Shown here: positions 1-8,638 of the stretch, piece after piece | How positions within the stretch are numbered: the first letter of the stretch is position 1 | Layout of the letters: every line of letters begins with the position of its first letter | Origin: Synoicihabitans lomoniglobus | Lineage (GTDB): Bacteria > Verrucomicrobiota > Verrucomicrobiia > Opitutales > Opitutaceae | Assembly (NCBI RefSeq): GCF_029023725.1 | Contig: NZ_CP119075.1 | Coordinates: 3,405,501-3,469,500, forward strand | Direction: 5' to 3' | Length of the DNA: 64,000 nt | Program-made: the position numbers and the translations under genes | Notes under the pieces: generated by a model | Database searches by the model: none | What the model saw: the letters and a program-made list of their open reading frames with translations, nothing else | Told to the model about the DNA's origin: nothing

Positions 1-183
1 AGCCTCCAATTCAACCGGCGCGGTGGTCGGCATGATGCCGCCGATGACCGTGCGATCCACGTCCCAATAGTTGAAGCTCTGTTGACCGGGTCGGAACAGA
101 CGAGGGAGGTGAAAACGCTGGCGCAGTTCCGCCGAGGAAAGCCGGTCGAAGTCCGCCGGATGCACGTCGTGGTAATGTTGCAT
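1..183 (-). CDS. kduI: 5-keto-4-deoxyuronate isomerase, N-terminal part
   Basis: The gene runs off the left edge; only the first 61 codons are present. KduI (4-deoxy-L-threo-5-hexosulose-uronate ketol-isomerase) acts in the cytoplasm after polysaccharide lyases have produced unsaturated uronates and makes 3-deoxy-D-glycero-2,5-hexodiulosonate. The visible part matches the family N-terminus: a HPADFDRL segment, then LRQRFHLPRLF, and the characteristic DRTVIGGIMPTTAPVEL stretch (E. coli KduI has DRIIVGGIMPITKTV here). It lies 89 bp downstream of the TonB-dependent receptor on the same strand and probably shares its transcript. The metal-binding cupin part is outside the window, so activity cannot be judged. 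Confidence 0.85.
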   Translation of the reverse strand, partial: MQHYHDVHPADFDRLSSAELRQRFHLPRLFRPGQQSFNYWDVDRTVIGGIMPTTAPVELEA

Positions 184-272
184 GAGAAAAAAATCGGCGT
201 GGGACGGGACGATTGACGCAAGCATCAATCGCCCCGCCGCAACCGCCGGGCTACCGGGTGAACCGAGACGGA

Positions 273-3200
273 TTAGAACGTGCCCTTGATGCCGAACGCA
301 TATTGCACGGCGAACTCCTCCTGTTGGTAGTTGTGGGCGTAACCCGGCATTTCGTCACCATAGCGCTGCAACACCTGCGGTTGGTTGGTGACGTTGCGGG
401 CGTTGAGGAACACGGCGAAGCGTTTGCTGAACTTGTAGCCAAAGTTGAGATCGAGATACAACCGGTCCTCGTAATATTCCGCACCGTTGGTGCCCAGGCC
501 GGAGCGGAAAGAGCGGAACTGTTGGCCGCGGTAGTTCCAGTTGACCTTGGCGGTGAAGCGCTGGCCGCTGTAGGAAATGCCCCAGTTGGCCAGCTCCTCG
601 ATGAAGCCGTTCCAGTCGGCCGTGACGCCGCCGTCGAGGTCGAGTTTGGTGGCGTTGGCAAAGATCGACAGGTTGCTCCAGATGCCCGGCAGTTTGGTGA
701 GCTGCTGCACGTAGTTGAACTCCACTCCGGAAATCTTGGCATCCCCGGAATTGACCTTGGTCGACAGGTTATACCCGAGCAGCGACGGATCGAGGTTGTA
801 GGTGTCCAAGTCGTCCTCATCGACGAACTTGGCAATACTGCCGAAGAAGTCGCTCACATCCTTGTGAAACACGCCCACGGAAAACACGCCGGCGGGACGG
901 AAGTAGTATTCCAACGACAGGTCGAAGTTGTTCGCGGTATACGGCTTCAAGGCCGGATTGCGCACCGTGATGTCGCCCCCCGGATCGCCGGCCGCCGGAG
1001 CATCGTCGTGATTGATCTCCGTGCCCGGCAGCACGTTGCTGAAGTTGGGCCGACCAATGGTCTTGGCATACCCCAGACGCACGAGGAAGTTCTCGTTCAC
1101 GTCATAGATGAAGTGCGCACTGGGATAGACGCCGTCGTAGCTGCTCGAGTGTGACTGCGCCCGGGGCAACCATTTGAGTCGCTCGCGCGTGTAAGGATCG
1201 TTCGAGAGGAAGTTGCCGTTGGCATCCTTGTCACCGTCGGGCAGATACAGATAACCCAGACCGTCGAGGCTGGTTTTCTCGTAGCGCAGACCGGTGATGA
1301 ACCGGGCCTGACCTTCCATCAGCTTGACCTCGCCCTGCACGTAGGCGGAGTCGACGCGTTCCTCCAGATTGTAGTCCGCCTTGACCCGATCGGACCAGTT
1401 GGCCGTTTGGGCCACGAAATGATCGGGGTTGGCCAGGAAGTAGGCGTAGACCTTGCGGGGATCGACATAAACCGGGGCGTCGAAACCGAAGAAGGGATCC
1501 TGATCCGTGTAGATTTCATCGGCGAACTGGGCGGGCGAGTCGTTGCCCTGCACCCCGTCGGCCCCGACGAATTCGTAGTCGTTGTTGCGACGCAAAATGT
1601 CGCGCTCCTGATTGCGAGTGGCGACGCCGACCTGAAGTTTGAACCGGTCGAAGCTCTTGGTCACATCGAGATTGCCTCCGACAAATTCGTCCCACGAATC
1701 ACGCGGGTTGGAACGCACTTCATCGATGTAGTAATTGTCGAGGTTCTGCCAATCGAACGCGTTGCCGTTGGCATCGTAAACCGCCATGGTCGGAGCCTGA
1801 TCCGGCGCGACGCCAACGTTCCCAAAGTCGATGTCGAGGTTTTTGGCGCGAATGGTGACCCCGGAGAAATGACCTTCCGTGATATCGTCGTATTCGTTGG
1901 TGGCGTGGGAATAGTAGGCCCCGGCTTTGATCTCCAGATCGTCCCGGTAGAACTTGTAGTCGAGGTTCAGGTGATTGGTGGTGCCGAACTTGTGACGGTG
2001 CGACATGCCGTGGGAGATCTCTCCCCGCCCCGGGATGCCGTTGGTGTGGTTGGGCGAAAAATCGGTGAGATTCGAACCGGCCCCGAAGTTGTAGTTACGG
2101 TTGCCGAAGAAGGAGCGGTAGTCGTTCCACTGATACCCGAAACTGAGCACGCCGTTTTCGGAAACCTTCCAGTCGGCGTTTACACCGATGGACTGCCGTT
2201 TGGTTTCTTTCGGGCCGTCCTGGATGGTGTAGGTGCGCAGATAGGGATTGGCGGTGGAGGCCCCGCCCCCACTCGTCTGCCAGGCCGTGCGAGACCGGTG
2301 CTGCTCATTGAATTGGTTGGAATACAAACCATTGATGATGAAACCGAAGTTCGCGGACAACGGGTTGGAATAGGAGAAATCAAAGCCGGGACGAATCTTG
2401 CGGGAGTTTTCCACGCCCGGTCCCGGGGATTCACCCAAGGAAAGATTTTCCGAGCTGACGCTGGTGTAGACGCGGTATTTGAACTCGGGGGCATCGCGTT
2501 CGAAGGCGTTTTTGGACACCATGTTGACCGACCCACCCAATGAGTCCGCGGGCATGGAGGGCGTGGGGACCTTCACCACTTCAATGCGCGACACGTTGTT
2601 CATCGACACTTGCTCGAGCTCGAAATTCCGGCCGTCGCCCGAGGAGGCGGCACTGGCCATGCGGTTGCCGTCGACGCTCACGGAGGTGAAGGAGGAACCA
2701 AAGCCCCGCACGTTCACCGAACGCACATCCGCCGCCACGTAATCCACCGCGATGCCGGGGAGAAACTTGAGAAACTCACCCGGGTTTCCCTCCGTGACGT
2801 CACCGAAGGCATCCGCCGAAACTACATTTTTAAAACTGGAAGCAAAACGCTGTTCATTGATCGCGATGGCGTCGTTGGCTTGTTCGGTCGCCTGCACCGT
2901 GAAGGCATCCAACAGCACCGTATCGTCATCGGCTTCGCCATATTGCGCGGCATTCGTCAGCGCAAAATTACGGGAAACCTTGCCGCCCGACGTCGAAACC
3001 GTCGCGGACTGACGATCCAGACCGGTATAGAAAACCTCTAGGTTCACTTCACCTTCGGGCAGGCCGGAAATGCGGTATTCACCGTAGGAGTTCGTGAATA
3101 CCGACTTCCCGGAATCAACGACGGTCACACGTGCATTGGTCAGATAATTTCCCGTGATCGCATTACTCACACGACCTTCGATGGTGGCGCTTCCCGATTG

Positions 3201-3317
3201 CGCGGAAAGCAAGGTGGAGAACAGGCCAAACAATAAAACGGTGATCAGGCACCGGCTGGGGACGGACCATTGGGGCAAAGCAGTGGCCTTCCCTAGTGAG
3301 GGGGTGGTTACAAACAT
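273..3317 (-). CDS. TonB-dependent receptor, probable oligouronate transporter
   Basis: A 1014-residue outer-membrane receptor. In order: a signal peptide ending near LLSAQS (about residue 39), a carboxypeptidase-regulatory-like beta-sandwich (SGSATIEGRV to about residue 125), a plug domain (FLKFLPGIAVDY, VNVRGFGSSFTSVSVDGNR) and a beta-barrel ending in the terminal aromatic residue of GIKGTF. This is the layout of TonB-Xanth-Caul-type receptors for oligosaccharides. I start at the ATG at 3317, because the 18 codons upstream would put a proline-rich stretch before the signal peptide. The substrate is inferred from the neighbours: kduI downstream and a divergent IclR regulator point to unsaturated oligouronides (pectin- or alginate-derived). 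No SusD partner is visible. Confidence 0.85.
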   Translation of the reverse strand: MFVTTPSLGKATALPQWSVPSRCLITVLLFGLFSTLLSAQSGSATIEGRVSNAITGNYLTNARVTVVDSGKSVFTNSYGEYRISGLPEGEVNLEVFYTGLDRQSATVSTSGGKVSRNFALTNAAQYGEADDDTVLLDAFTVQATEQANDAIAINEQRFASSFKNVVSADAFGDVTEGNPGEFLKFLPGIAVDYVAADVRSVNVRGFGSSFTSVSVDGNRMASAASSGDGRNFELEQVSMNNVSRIEVVKVPTPSMPADSLGGSVNMVSKNAFERDAPEFKYRVYTSVSSENLSLGESPGPGVENSRKIRPGFDFSYSNPLSANFGFIINGLYSNQFNEQHRSRTAWQTSGGGASTANPYLRTYTIQDGPKETKRQSIGVNADWKVSENGVLSFGYQWNDYRSFFGNRNYNFGAGSNLTDFSPNHTNGIPGRGEISHGMSHRHKFGTTNHLNLDYKFYRDDLEIKAGAYYSHATNEYDDITEGHFSGVTIRAKNLDIDFGNVGVAPDQAPTMAVYDANGNAFDWQNLDNYYIDEVRSNPRDSWDEFVGGNLDVTKSFDRFKLQVGVATRNQERDILRRNNDYEFVGADGVQGNDSPAQFADEIYTDQDPFFGFDAPVYVDPRKVYAYFLANPDHFVAQTANWSDRVKADYNLEERVDSAYVQGEVKLMEGQARFITGLRYEKTSLDGLGYLYLPDGDKDANGNFLSNDPYTRERLKWLPRAQSHSSSYDGVYPSAHFIYDVNENFLVRLGYAKTIGRPNFSNVLPGTEINHDDAPAAGDPGGDITVRNPALKPYTANNFDLSLEYYFRPAGVFSVGVFHKDVSDFFGSIAKFVDEDDLDTYNLDPSLLGYNLSTKVNSGDAKISGVEFNYVQQLTKLPGIWSNLSIFANATKLDLDGGVTADWNGFIEELANWGISYSGQRFTAKVNWNYRGQQFRSFRSGLGTNGAEYYEDRLYLDLNFGYKFSKRFAVFLNARNVTNQPQVLQRYGDEMPGYAHNYQQEEFAVQYAFGIKGTF

Positions 3318-3393
3318 GACAGGGTAAACGTGAGGTTGGGGTTGGGGCTCGGTGCTCCGCCGCCCACACACGCAGGCAGCAGCACGCTATTAA

Positions 3394-3516
3394 GTTCATT
3401 AATGAACTATCTATCCATTAATGAACTGATTTAACGTCGGTCAACCCCTTTTGGTTCATTTCTGACGTTCCAGTTCATAGTTGAATTTTTTAACCTATTT
3501 CCGGCAGAATGTTCAT
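3394..3516. promoter_or_regulatory. Operator region with GTTCATTAATGAAC palindrome and half-sites
   Basis: This AT-rich stretch sits between the divergent receptor and IclR genes. It holds a perfect 14-bp palindrome, GTTCATTAATGAAC, at 3394-3407 and a second copy matching 12 of 14 positions at 3413-3426, centres 19 bp apart. Direct GTTCAT half-sites follow at 3454, 3473 (again 19 bp apart) and 3511. IclR-family regulators such as KdgR bind short palindromes of the TGAA/TTCA type upstream of their own and their target genes, so this is the likely operator for the adjacent regulator. The binding itself is inference. Confidence 0.6.
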
Positions 3517-3518
3517 AA

Positions 3519-4277
3519 GTGGACGAAAAATACATCATACCGAACCTCCGTAATGCCTGCCGGGTGCTGAAACTCATGGGTCAAAACAACCGGGGTTACA
3601 AAATCACCGAGCTCGCCAAACCGCTGGGTATCCCCTCCACCTCCGCTCTGCGGATCGCCAGCACCTTGATGGCGGAAGGGTTGCTGCGAAAAGAGAGCGG
3701 TTTATTTTATCTGGGTCCCGTCCTTATCCACCTGGGATCGTGCACGTTAGCAGCAACGGAACTCCGGGATCTGGCTCAGCCCATTTTGCAACGTCTGAGC
3801 AAAACCACCGACGAAACCGCCCACTTGGCCCTACCCTGCGACGATCGGTCACTGATTGTCGCCGTGTGCGACAGCCCCCATCCTTTGCGAGCCGCCTCCA
3901 GTCCAGGCACACTCACCGATCTCTATACCGCATCAACGGGTAAGGTTTTTCTGGGCTACCTGCACCGCGCGCGTATCGGCGAGATTCTCGCCCGCCATGC
4001 ACCACCGCAACGCACCGCCAACTCCTTGACCACCTTGGAGGCCTTGGAACAGGAAGCGGACCGCGTGCTCGCCACGGGTTTTGGGGTTGATGACGAGGAA
4101 TTTACGCTCGGCGTGCGCTGTCTCGCCGCTCCTGTCACCGGTCCCGACGGTCGGGTCGTGGCCGCCATGGGTATCACCGCCGCCGCCGTGCGATTCACGT
4201 CCGATCGGATTCCGGAAATCGCTCGCCACGTCAAAGACGCCGCCGGTTCACTTTCCCGTCTGATCGGCCACCATTGA
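3519..4277 (+). CDS. IclR-family transcriptional regulator (KdgR-like by context)
   Basis: A 252-residue cytoplasmic regulator of normal IclR length. Residues 5-65 form the winged helix-turn-helix (ITELAKPLGIPSTSALRIASTLMAEGLL). Residues 75-250 form the effector-binding IclR domain (TDLYTASTGKVFLGYL; GVDDEEFTLGVRCLAAPV; VAAMGITAAA), which usually senses a small sugar acid or aromatic acid. The start is a GTG at 3519, directly behind a GTTCAT half-site; no convincing ribosome binding site is visible. Its divergent position to the receptor-kduI pair and the shared operator suggest it controls uronate uptake and breakdown and its own gene. KdgR function is inferred from the neighbourhood. Confidence 0.85.
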   Translation: MDEKYIIPNLRNACRVLKLMGQNNRGYKITELAKPLGIPSTSALRIASTLMAEGLLRKESGLFYLGPVLIHLGSCTLAATELRDLAQPILQRLSKTTDETAHLALPCDDRSLIVAVCDSPHPLRAASSPGTLTDLYTASTGKVFLGYLHRARIGEILARHAPPQRTANSLTTLEALEQEADRVLATGFGVDDEEFTLGVRCLAAPVTGPDGRVVAAMGITAAAVRFTSDRIPEIARHVKDAAGSLSRLIGHH

Positions 4278-4278
4278 C

Positions 4279-4302
4279 CGCCCGGGCCGGCTGTCCCGGG
4301 CG
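4279..4302. terminator. Possible bidirectional terminator hairpin
   Basis: A perfect 8-bp inverted repeat, CGCCCGGG and CCCGGGCG with an 8-nt loop, lies in the 30-bp gap between the convergent IclR and PIN/TRAM genes. It has no T tract, so factor-independent termination would be weak. Confidence 0.4.
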
Positions 4303-4307
4303 AGGCG

Positions 4308-5312
4308 TCAAGCAGCGGGACCAATCAATTTCGCGAAAATGATTTTCCCGCCGGCCGAGGGTAGGATGCTGCTGATGTGAGCCGACACCCGCGTCCCCAC
4401 CAAGGTCCGCGCCTGCTCGACGACCACCATCGAGCCGTCGTCCAGATAGCCCACGCCTTGGTGCTCTTCCCGCCCGGTCTTCACCAAGTCGATGTCGATC
4501 GATTCGCCCACCAAGTGCTCCTGTCGCATCGATTTGACCAAGGAACTCAGGTTGAGCCATGGCACTCCGTGAAACTCCGCCATCTTCGCGAGATTGTAGT
4601 CCGTGGTGAGTAACTTGGCCTTCATCGACTGAGCCAAAAACACGAGTTTGGCGTCCACTTCACCGGACCGTGCCTCACTTTCATGGATGCGCAGGTCCAA
4701 CTGTTTGAGTCGACGCAACGCCCCTAAAACTTCGAGACCGCGTCGGCCGCGGGCTTGTTTACCCGGTTCCGTGGAATCGGCCACGCGTTGCAGTTCCTCC
4801 AGCACAAAGCGCGGGATCACCAACGCTCCACTCAAAAATCCCGTCTCACAAATCCGAGCGACCCGACCGTCGATCAACGCACTCGTATCGACCACCACCA
4901 ATGGCACATCGACCTCGTGCGGCACAAAACGCACATACGGAATCACGAGATTGAACTCATCCTTCCCGCGCAGCGCGATCACCGTGCACATGTAGGTCAC
5001 GATCAGAAACAACGCCAACCGACTCAGATAAATGATCTGTTCGTCTCCCTCGATGAACAGGGGCGACGTCCCGATCAGGTAGGAGATGACCGACCCCACC
5101 GCCAATCCAAACGACAATGCGGATAAGCCGCGCAGGGAAAACCCCTTGAGCATCACATCGACCAATACGACCAGCACACCGATCGACATGCCAATGAAAG
5201 TCGCCACCACCCGAAAATCATCCCACTCCCGGATGGTGTAGCACACCAGCCAGCCCGTCCCGGCACATAGCGCGATAAACATCACTCGGATGGGTAGAAG
5301 CGTCTTGTTCAT
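4308..5312 (-). CDS. Membrane-anchored PIN/TRAM-domain protein (YacL type)
   Basis: A 334-residue protein with about four N-terminal membrane helices (first starting LLPIRVMFIALCAG, last LFLIVTYMCTVIAL). A cytoplasmic PIN nuclease-like domain follows from about residue 137 (VVVDTSALIDGRVARICETG, later LTTDYNLAK) and then a C-terminal TRAM RNA-binding domain (HQGVGYLDDGSMVVVEQARTLVG). The acidic PIN residues D in VVVDTS, E in LEELQ and D in TTDYN are visible. This matches the YacL/PilT-like family, widely conserved but of unclear cellular role; an RNA-directed role is inferred from the domains. I prefer the ATG at 5312; a GTG at 5348 would add 12 residues before the first helix. Confidence 0.8.
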   Translation of the reverse strand: MNKTLLPIRVMFIALCAGTGWLVCYTIREWDDFRVVATFIGMSIGVLVVLVDVMLKGFSLRGLSALSFGLAVGSVISYLIGTSPLFIEGDEQIIYLSRLALFLIVTYMCTVIALRGKDEFNLVIPYVRFVPHEVDVPLVVVDTSALIDGRVARICETGFLSGALVIPRFVLEELQRVADSTEPGKQARGRRGLEVLGALRRLKQLDLRIHESEARSGEVDAKLVFLAQSMKAKLLTTDYNLAKMAEFHGVPWLNLSSLVKSMRQEHLVGESIDIDLVKTGREEHQGVGYLDDGSMVVVEQARTLVGTRVSAHISSILPSAGGKIIFAKLIGPAA

Positions 5313-5425
5313 GATGGCGGAGAGATCGGGCTGGGCAAATGATCGCACGCGAGATTCTGCGGAAGTTTTGACCTTCGCGAGCGGCCGTTACCTAGTGGGG
5401 CGAAGCTCATTGTGCCCACCAAACC

Positions 5426-5851
5426 ATGACAACCCAATACTGGCTCGTTAAACAAGAACCCGAGAAATACTCTTGGGAGGACTTCGTGAAGGATCGTCGC
5501 ACCGACTGGGACGGCGTTCGCAACTATCAGGCGCGTAACAACCTGAAATCCATGGCCGCGGGAGACCGCGTGCTGTTTTACGCCAGTGTCACCGGCAAAG
5601 TGGTGCGCGGCGTCGCCACCGTGTCCAAAACCGCCTACCCGGACCCGACCACGGATGATGACCGCTGGGTTGCCGTCCAACTAAAGCCCCAAGTCGAGCT
5701 GCCCCATCCGGTGTCGCTTGAGCAGATCAAAGGGACGCCGGCCCTCGCCGAGATCGCTTTGCTCAAACAAAGCCGACTTTCGGTGATGCCACTGCGCAAG
5801 CCCGAGTTCGACCGCATCCTCAAAATGGGCGGCCTCGCCCCAGGCAGCTGA
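5426..5851 (+). CDS. EVE domain-containing protein
   Basis: A 141-residue single-domain EVE (PUA/YTH-like) protein. The family start WLVKQEPEKYSWEDF, the DWDGVRNYQARNNLKSM block and GDRVLFYAS are all present and the length is typical. EVE domains bind modified bases in RNA or DNA, and stand-alone versions are widespread in Gram-negative bacteria with no settled role. It is a single gene with its own upstream space, convergent with the FGE-like gene; the two stops are 29 bp apart. Confidence 0.85.
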   Translation: MTTQYWLVKQEPEKYSWEDFVKDRRTDWDGVRNYQARNNLKSMAAGDRVLFYASVTGKVVRGVATVSKTAYPDPTTDDDRWVAVQLKPQVELPHPVSLEQIKGTPALAEIALLKQSRLSVMPLRKPEFDRILKMGGLAPGS

Positions 5852-5879
5852 TCCCCTCGCCTTCCCCGGTCCCGGCGTT

Positions 5880-7619
5880 TTAAGCGCCCGGCTCCACCAC
5901 CACCCGAAATCCAATGTGTCGCGCCCGCTCGGACCGGGGCACCTCCCGCGGGCGCTCAGGGCCCGGCGTGGCCGGATCATCCAGATAACTTCCCCCGGCG
6001 ACGGGAGCGGTTTCCGCTCCCTGTTCGCTGGCCGGAGCATGCAGCCACTCGGCCAGGTTTCCGAGCAGATCGAAAAAGCCCGCCGCATTGGCCTCCCCCG
6101 CCGCCATGGCTTGGCTGACGTCCCCCCCGGCCGCCGCCTTCGTCGTTTCCGAGGTGACCTCCCCCAACGCGTCGGCGCCCACCGCGACGCGAAATTCATC
6201 CTTGGTCGGCAATCGGACCGGCAGCCCCAGAATCCACCCCAATCGCTCACAACATTCCACGGCATCGAACCAACTCACCGAGTCCACCGGAAACGCCCGT
6301 CCGGCATGCCGACTGGGGTTCACTTTCATGATTTGCAAATACAGCGATTGGGGGAACTCCGTCCGCAGCATTCGTAGCTCCGCCGCTCCCGGCAACGGCC
6401 GCAACCGCTCGAACACCACGTCCTGGATCTCCCGCAGTCGCTCGCGCTGCGTATCCAAATAACTCAACCGCAGTCGCAACGCCGGGTCGAGCTGGTCGCT
6501 TTTGGACAATTGCTCAAACAACACCGTCACGCGCCGGGCCGCATCCGCGATGCGTTCCCCCGCCTTTTCCGTTTCCCGACGCCGCAACAAAAAGGCAATG
6601 GCCTCACTGTCTGCCCGCAAGGTTTCCAACAACGGCATACTTTCCGCCGTTTGTCGTTTCACCTCCAACTGCTCGACGCGCGGCGAGGAGAGAAACCGAC
6701 TGCGCGAGAACTCCCGATTGATCCGCACCTGCAATTGCCGCGCGTCTTCAAAGGCCGCCGCCGCCTGCGAAAATGCGGCCGCCGCCATGGCGGCATCACC
6801 GGCCGCCTCCGCTTCATCCACACTCGCCGCCGAGCCCGCCGCGTCGAGCGACTGGATTTCGCGCTCGATTTGATCGATCACGGCCAAATCGGCAAAACGC
6901 GTGCGGCCATACTCCCCGTTGAGGCGCACCTGCAACTCCCGCGCCGTCGCATACGCCGCCAAAGCATCCGCCCAGTTTTCCGCCGCCGCCGCCTCTCTCG
7001 CTTTGCGCAGCGCAATGCTCACTTCCTCGGCCAGCGGCGTCGCCTCCTGCTCCTGCAAGAGTCGCTCCATGCGCGCTTCGCGCACAAAGTCTTTCACCGC
7101 CGTCGGTGCCGCCGAGCGGTTCACCGCCTGCTGCAACTCCAGCGCCGCTCCCCAGGCCACCGTCGCCTCCCGGGCCCGTCCCGCATCGTGATGCGCCTGG
7201 GCCTCGACTTCCCATTCCGCGATGCGTTCGTTGCTGCGAAGACCGCGCGCCCCGGCCAGTTTTTGCTCCAATTCCTGGAGGCGCCGCTGCTCCGCTTGCC
7301 CCGCGCCCCCGCCTTGGGCGACCAACTTTTCCTGCTCCGCCACCGCCGCCACCAGTAAGGCGATATCGGCGTCTTCGCCCCCGGCCTCAAAAGTGTTCAC
7401 CAATTTTTCCACCTCATCACGCACCGATGCATTCCGGGAAGCGGTCGCGACCGAGGTTGGGGATGCGGTCGCTGCCTCGGACTCGATTTTACGGGGACCG
7501 AGGTGAGCCAACCACCACCAAAATCCCGCCATCAACGCCATCCCCATCGCGATCAGGATCACCGGACCGGCCTTGCGAGCGTGGCGGCGGCGGGAGCGTC
7601 GGCGGCGTTGGTGAGACAT
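5880..7619 (-). CDS. Membrane-anchored coiled-coil protein with degenerate sulfatase-modifying (FGE-like) domain
   Basis: A 579-residue protein. An Arg-rich N-terminus (MSHQRRRRSRRRHARK) precedes one membrane helix (about 18-40), so most of it is probably periplasmic. Alanine/glutamate-rich helices follow with three diverged copies of an A..ELQ..VN motif (around residues 139-193, 206-262 and 273-327). The end (about 415-575) is FGE/SUMF1-like: VDSVSWFDAVECCERLG, LPVRLPTKDEFRVAVG, GFFDLLGNLAEWLHAP, GGSYLDD, ARHIGFRVV. The paired catalytic cysteines of true formylglycine-generating enzymes are not found at the C-terminal end, so a structural or ligand-binding role is more likely. Start ATG at 7619; open frame continues upstream but over the tyrA promoter side. 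Confidence 0.65.
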   Translation of the reverse strand: MSHQRRRRSRRRHARKAGPVILIAMGMALMAGFWWWLAHLGPRKIESEAATASPTSVATASRNASVRDEVEKLVNTFEAGGEDADIALLVAAVAEQEKLVAQGGGAGQAEQRRLQELEQKLAGARGLRSNERIAEWEVEAQAHHDAGRAREATVAWGAALELQQAVNRSAAPTAVKDFVREARMERLLQEQEATPLAEEVSIALRKAREAAAAENWADALAAYATARELQVRLNGEYGRTRFADLAVIDQIEREIQSLDAAGSAASVDEAEAAGDAAMAAAAFSQAAAAFEDARQLQVRINREFSRSRFLSSPRVEQLEVKRQTAESMPLLETLRADSEAIAFLLRRRETEKAGERIADAARRVTVLFEQLSKSDQLDPALRLRLSYLDTQRERLREIQDVVFERLRPLPGAAELRMLRTEFPQSLYLQIMKVNPSRHAGRAFPVDSVSWFDAVECCERLGWILGLPVRLPTKDEFRVAVGADALGEVTSETTKAAAGGDVSQAMAAGEANAAGFFDLLGNLAEWLHAPASEQGAETAPVAGGSYLDDPATPGPERPREVPRSERARHIGFRVVVEPGA

Positions 7620-7728
7620 GACGGTCAGCAACCAAGGGGGCGTTGAGCCAAAAATCAACGCGCCATCACCGCGACGTCCCCACAGCCGATGCTCGACAAC
7701 CCCCGGCCCATGCCGTTTCACCAAACCC

Positions 7729-8586
7729 GTGGTGGACACCCTGACCATTCTCGCCCCGGGCTTGCTCGGCGGATCAGTCGCGCAGGCCGCTCGCGCTCGC
7801 GGCGCGGCGCGGCGCATCGTCATCTGGGCCCGCCGCCCCGAGGTCCGTCTCGCTCTGACCGAACAACCGTGGTGCGACGACATCGCCGACACGCCGGAAA
7901 CCGCCGTGGCCGAGGCTTCCTTGGTCGTGATCGCCGCCCCCGTCACGCGGATCAATGAGCTCGTTGATCGGATCGCGCCCCACCTTCCCGCCACCGCCAT
8001 CGTCACCGATGTGGGCAGCGTGAAGGCCGAGATTTGCCGCCACGCCTGCAGCCAGTTGGCCGCGCACAACCCGGCCGCCACGTTTATCGGCTCCCACCCC
8101 ATGGCCGGCAGCGCCCTCACCGGCTGGGCCCACGGCGACCCGGAACTCTTTGCCGGACGCACTTGCTTCGTGACGCCCCACAATTCGCCCCCCGAGGACC
8201 GACTCACCACCGTGGTGCGATTTTGGCGCGATCTCGGCAGCGACGTGGTCACCATCGATCCCGATCAACACGACGAGATTGTCGCTCACATCAGTCACTT
8301 GCCCCAAGTCGTCGCCACCGCGCTCGGTGAAACGCTCGCCGGTCAACCGACCCATTGGAGCCAACTCGCGGGCAACGGCCTGCGCGATACCACCCGGATC
8401 GCCGCCAGCGACGCCACCATGTGGGTGGATATCCTCGAGCAGAACCGGGACGAAGTCTTGCGCGCCCTCGATCGCTTCGAAACCGACCTTCATCACTTTC
8501 GCGCCGCCCTCGCCAATCGCGATTGGCCCGCCATCCGCGCCCACCTCGAACGCGGCAAAGCCTGGCGCGATACCCTGCATCCTTGA
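7729..8586 (+). CDS. tyrA: Prephenate dehydrogenase
   Basis: A 285-residue cytoplasmic NAD(P)-dependent enzyme converting prephenate to 4-hydroxyphenylpyruvate for tyrosine. The Rossmann motif is at the start (TILAPGLLGGSVAQAA; the first Gly of the usual GxGxxG is Ala), followed by VVIAAPVTRI, VTDVGSVK and the substrate-binding GSHPMAGS signature, then LPQVVATALGETL and GNGLRDTTRIAASDATMW. The start is uncertain: tandem GTG codons at 7729 and 7732 place the nucleotide fold at the usual distance, whereas an ATG at 7618 would add 37 proline-rich residues. It is the first gene of a tyrA-aroA-cmk-plsC run. Confidence 0.85.
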   Translation: MVDTLTILAPGLLGGSVAQAARARGAARRIVIWARRPEVRLALTEQPWCDDIADTPETAVAEASLVVIAAPVTRINELVDRIAPHLPATAIVTDVGSVKAEICRHACSQLAAHNPAATFIGSHPMAGSALTGWAHGDPELFAGRTCFVTPHNSPPEDRLTTVVRFWRDLGSDVVTIDPDQHDEIVAHISHLPQVVATALGETLAGQPTHWSQLAGNGLRDTTRIAASDATMWVDILEQNRDEVLRALDRFETDLHHFRAALANRDWPAIRAHLERGKAWRDTLHP

Positions 8587-8638
8587 TGCAGAATCTTTCT
8601 CGTTCTCTTTCTCGTCCTCGTTCTTTTTCTTCAGGCGC
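8587..8638 (+). other. Polypyrimidine tract between tyrA and aroA
   Basis: About 45 bases are almost purely C and T on the + strand (from TCTTTCTCG near 8595 to TTTTTCTTC near 8632). No ATG or purine-rich ribosome binding site is present in front of aroA, which appears to start at a TTG right after the tract. Confidence 0.5.

Noticed and set aside
4231-4560. Minus-strand frame over the IclR 3' end and the PIN/TRAM gene.
   Set aside because: It overlaps both genes in conflicting frames and shows no family features.
8279-8638. A 120-residue upstream extension of the aroA frame through tyrA.
   Set aside because: It overlaps the tyrA gene in another frame, is Ser/Pro/Arg-rich with no similarity to EPSP synthases, and passes through the polypyrimidine tract.
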